From contig NW_027185533.1 of NCBI RefSeq assembly GCF_040183065.1, positions 1 to 64,000 on the forward strand: 64,000 nt of DNA, in the 5' to 3' direction. Positions within the stretch are counted from its first letter, which is position 1. Every line of letters begins with the position of its first letter. This stretch comes from Periplaneta americana. Taxonomy: Eukaryota; Arthropoda; Insecta; Blattodea; Blattidae. The notes below the pieces were generated by a model that was not told the DNA's origin, searched no databases, and saw only the letters and a list, made by a program, of their open reading frames with translations. This document shows positions 62,675-64,000 of the stretch, in pieces. Both the position numbers and the translations under genes were made by a program.

Positions 62675-63046
62675 TTACTTGGAACTAGTGTATTTTGTGA
62701 CGGCCTTGGTCCCTTCACTGACGGCGTGCTTGGCCAGCTCACCGGGTAGCAGGAGACGGACGGCTGTCTGGATCTCCCGACTGGTGATGGTCGACCGCTT
62801 GTTGTAATGCGCGAGCCGCGAAGCTTCCGCGGCGATGCGCTCGAAGATGTCGTTAACGAAGCTGTTCATGATGCTCATAGCCTTTGAACTGATTCCCGTG
62901 TCTGGGTGAACTTGTTTCAGAACCTTGTAGATGTAAATGGCGTAGCTCTCCTTCCTCTTGCGCTTCTTCTTCTTATCGCCCTTCGAAATATTCTTCTGGG
63001 CCTTGCCGGCCTTCTTGGCAGCCTTTCCGGAAGCTTTGGGGGGCAT
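62675..63046 (-). CDS. H2B: Histone H2B (unit 4)
   Basis: Same 123-residue protein; its TATA box and start region (63057-63070) are intact, so it is likely active, as in unit 1. Confidence 0.97.
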   Translation of the reverse strand: MPPKASGKAAKKAGKAQKNISKGDKKKKRKRKESYAIYIYKVLKQVHPDTGISSKAMSIMNSFVNDIFERIAAEASRLAHYNKRSTITSREIQTAVRLLLPGELAKHAVSEGTKAVTKYTSSK

Positions 63047-63216
63047 GGTGCTCGTCTGATGATGAGCCCGGAGGGAGAAAAATATTTAAGTCGCAGGGAC
63101 AATGCCGTACTGCCTTCCCAGTGCGAGCCAATAGAAACAGCGCAAACGTTTGTGACTTTACGATTGGTCCGCTGTCGATTATTGACGTTGGCGTAAAAGT
63201 GAAGGTTACCGTCGGG
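63047..63216. promoter_or_regulatory. H2B/H2A divergent promoter, interrupted on the H2A side (unit 4)
   Basis: Same elements as 6031-6197. Native sequence runs to ACCGTCGGG at 63216 and then switches to LINE sequence inside the H2A start motif. Confidence 0.75.
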
Positions 63217-63999
63217 CTCTATAACATATATGTATCTGACATCCCTCAACCCAACAACAATCAAGTGGGCCTGGCACAGTTTGCTGACGATGTTGCTTTC
63301 TGGGCCACCCATCCCCGCTTACGATCCGCCAGGGTACTAATAGACAACGCCCTGAGACAGTACACTGAGTGGGCCAACACCTGGAGAATTACCATCAACA
63401 CCGAAAAAACCCAAACCTGTGTCTTCCGCCCCTCTTTAAAATCACGAATCACAAACAGACAACACATTACAATCGGACAAGCATTAATACCACTCCAACA
63501 CAAATTAACATATCTAGGCATTCCACTCACATCAAAACTCTCTTGGACTACAATAGCGCAAACAATATGGGACAAATACAACAAAGCCACTAAAGCAGTA
63601 AGCTACCTAAGCGGCATTAGACGACAAGGCTGCCACGCCAACACATTACTACACCTATATAAAGCACTGGTTCGATCCCAGTGCACCTACTCCTCCTACT
63701 TTCTATTGCAATCTTCACCCTCAACACAAAAGAAATTTGAGTCCCGTGAAAGGAAATTATTGCGCCAGATATTTCGACTACCCAAACATACCAGAAACGA
63801 CACAGTATACATCCACACCAAAACGAAACCACTCTCCACACACCTAATCCGAACAGTCACTAAATACACACACTTCGCACTACGTCGCTCATACACACAA
63901 CATATGTTTAACAATCCTCCACACACCAACAAGAACACAACCATTGAAAAACTCCTACAAGCCTATCAAGATCACTTCAATCCACAAAATAACCATTAA
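63217..63999 (+). pseudogene. Truncated LINE ORF2, C-terminal part (family A)
   Basis: Codes for the last 260 residues of family A ORF2 (from residue 671), including the catalytic FADD. The endonuclease and the first RT blocks are missing, so it cannot act alone. The frame happens to be open upstream into the histone promoter to 63121, but that extension is a chance fusion. Confidence 0.85.
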
Positions 64000-64000
64000 A
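63217..64000 (+). mobile_element. 5'-truncated family A LINE at the H2A start site
   Basis: Matches 11284-12067 of the unit 1 element, beginning in ORF2 at the RT block LYNIYVSDIP and running past the ORF2 stop (63997-63999) to the window edge. I saw only one difference from the unit 1 copy (ACAAAG versus ACAAAT, Val to Leu), so the two are very recent relatives. The 5' junction lies inside the same CGGGC motif, with a base of possible microhomology. The 3' end, expected duplication and H2A gene lie outside the window. Confidence 0.93.

Noticed and set aside
63121-63999. A 292-residue ORF joining histone promoter DNA to LINE ORF2
   Set aside because: The first 30 or so residues come from untranslated promoter sequence that happens to be in frame; only the LINE part has family resemblance.

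Overview
The window is a tandem array of core-histone gene repeats from an animal, almost certainly an insect. The H2A (124 aa) and H2B (123 aa) proteins are close to the Drosophila ones as I remember them, all histone genes are intronless and end in the metazoan histone stem-loop, and the H3 is the replication-dependent type. The order within insects is not settled by the sequence. One unit, without its insertion, is about 12.9 kb. It holds H2B(-), H2A(+), H4(-) and H3(+) as two divergent pairs, then a spacer of about 9.7 kb before the next H2B. That spacer carries a 5S rRNA gene on the minus strand with a T-run terminator, plus shared fossils of DNA transposons: piggyBac, PIF/Harbinger and a Helitron-like element. 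No H1 gene is visible. The window covers most of unit 1 (to about 19.4 kb), all of units 2 (to about 38.1 kb) and 3 (to about 57.0 kb), and the first part of unit 4. Units look nearly identical outside simple repeats and the insertions.

The striking content is four non-LTR retrotransposons (LINEs, Jockey type by eye), one per unit, all in the H2A-H2B intergenic promoter. Units 1 and 4 carry the same family on the plus strand at the H2A start site: full length at 6208-12715, and 5'-truncated from 63217 on. Units 2 and 3 carry two other related families on the minus strand at one identical position at the H2B start site (25502-31242 and 44164-50129), flanked by the same 14-bp duplication. All three full-length elements have open ORF1 (gag-like with CCHC knuckles) and ORF2 (APE endonuclease plus reverse transcriptase).

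The two target sites share a motif, CGGGCYCNNCATCA, about 20 bp downstream of the TATA-like box. Every insertion is in the sense direction of the interrupted histone gene, so the host TATA box lies just upstream of the element's 5' end. The three families also share a 3'-terminal RNA structure whose outer helix changes sequence while keeping its pairing. This looks like a lineage of histone-promoter-targeted LINEs. I cannot say from the sequence alone whether it has been described. Every unit with a visible H2A-H2B promoter has either H2A or H2B separated from its promoter, while H3 and H4 are untouched.
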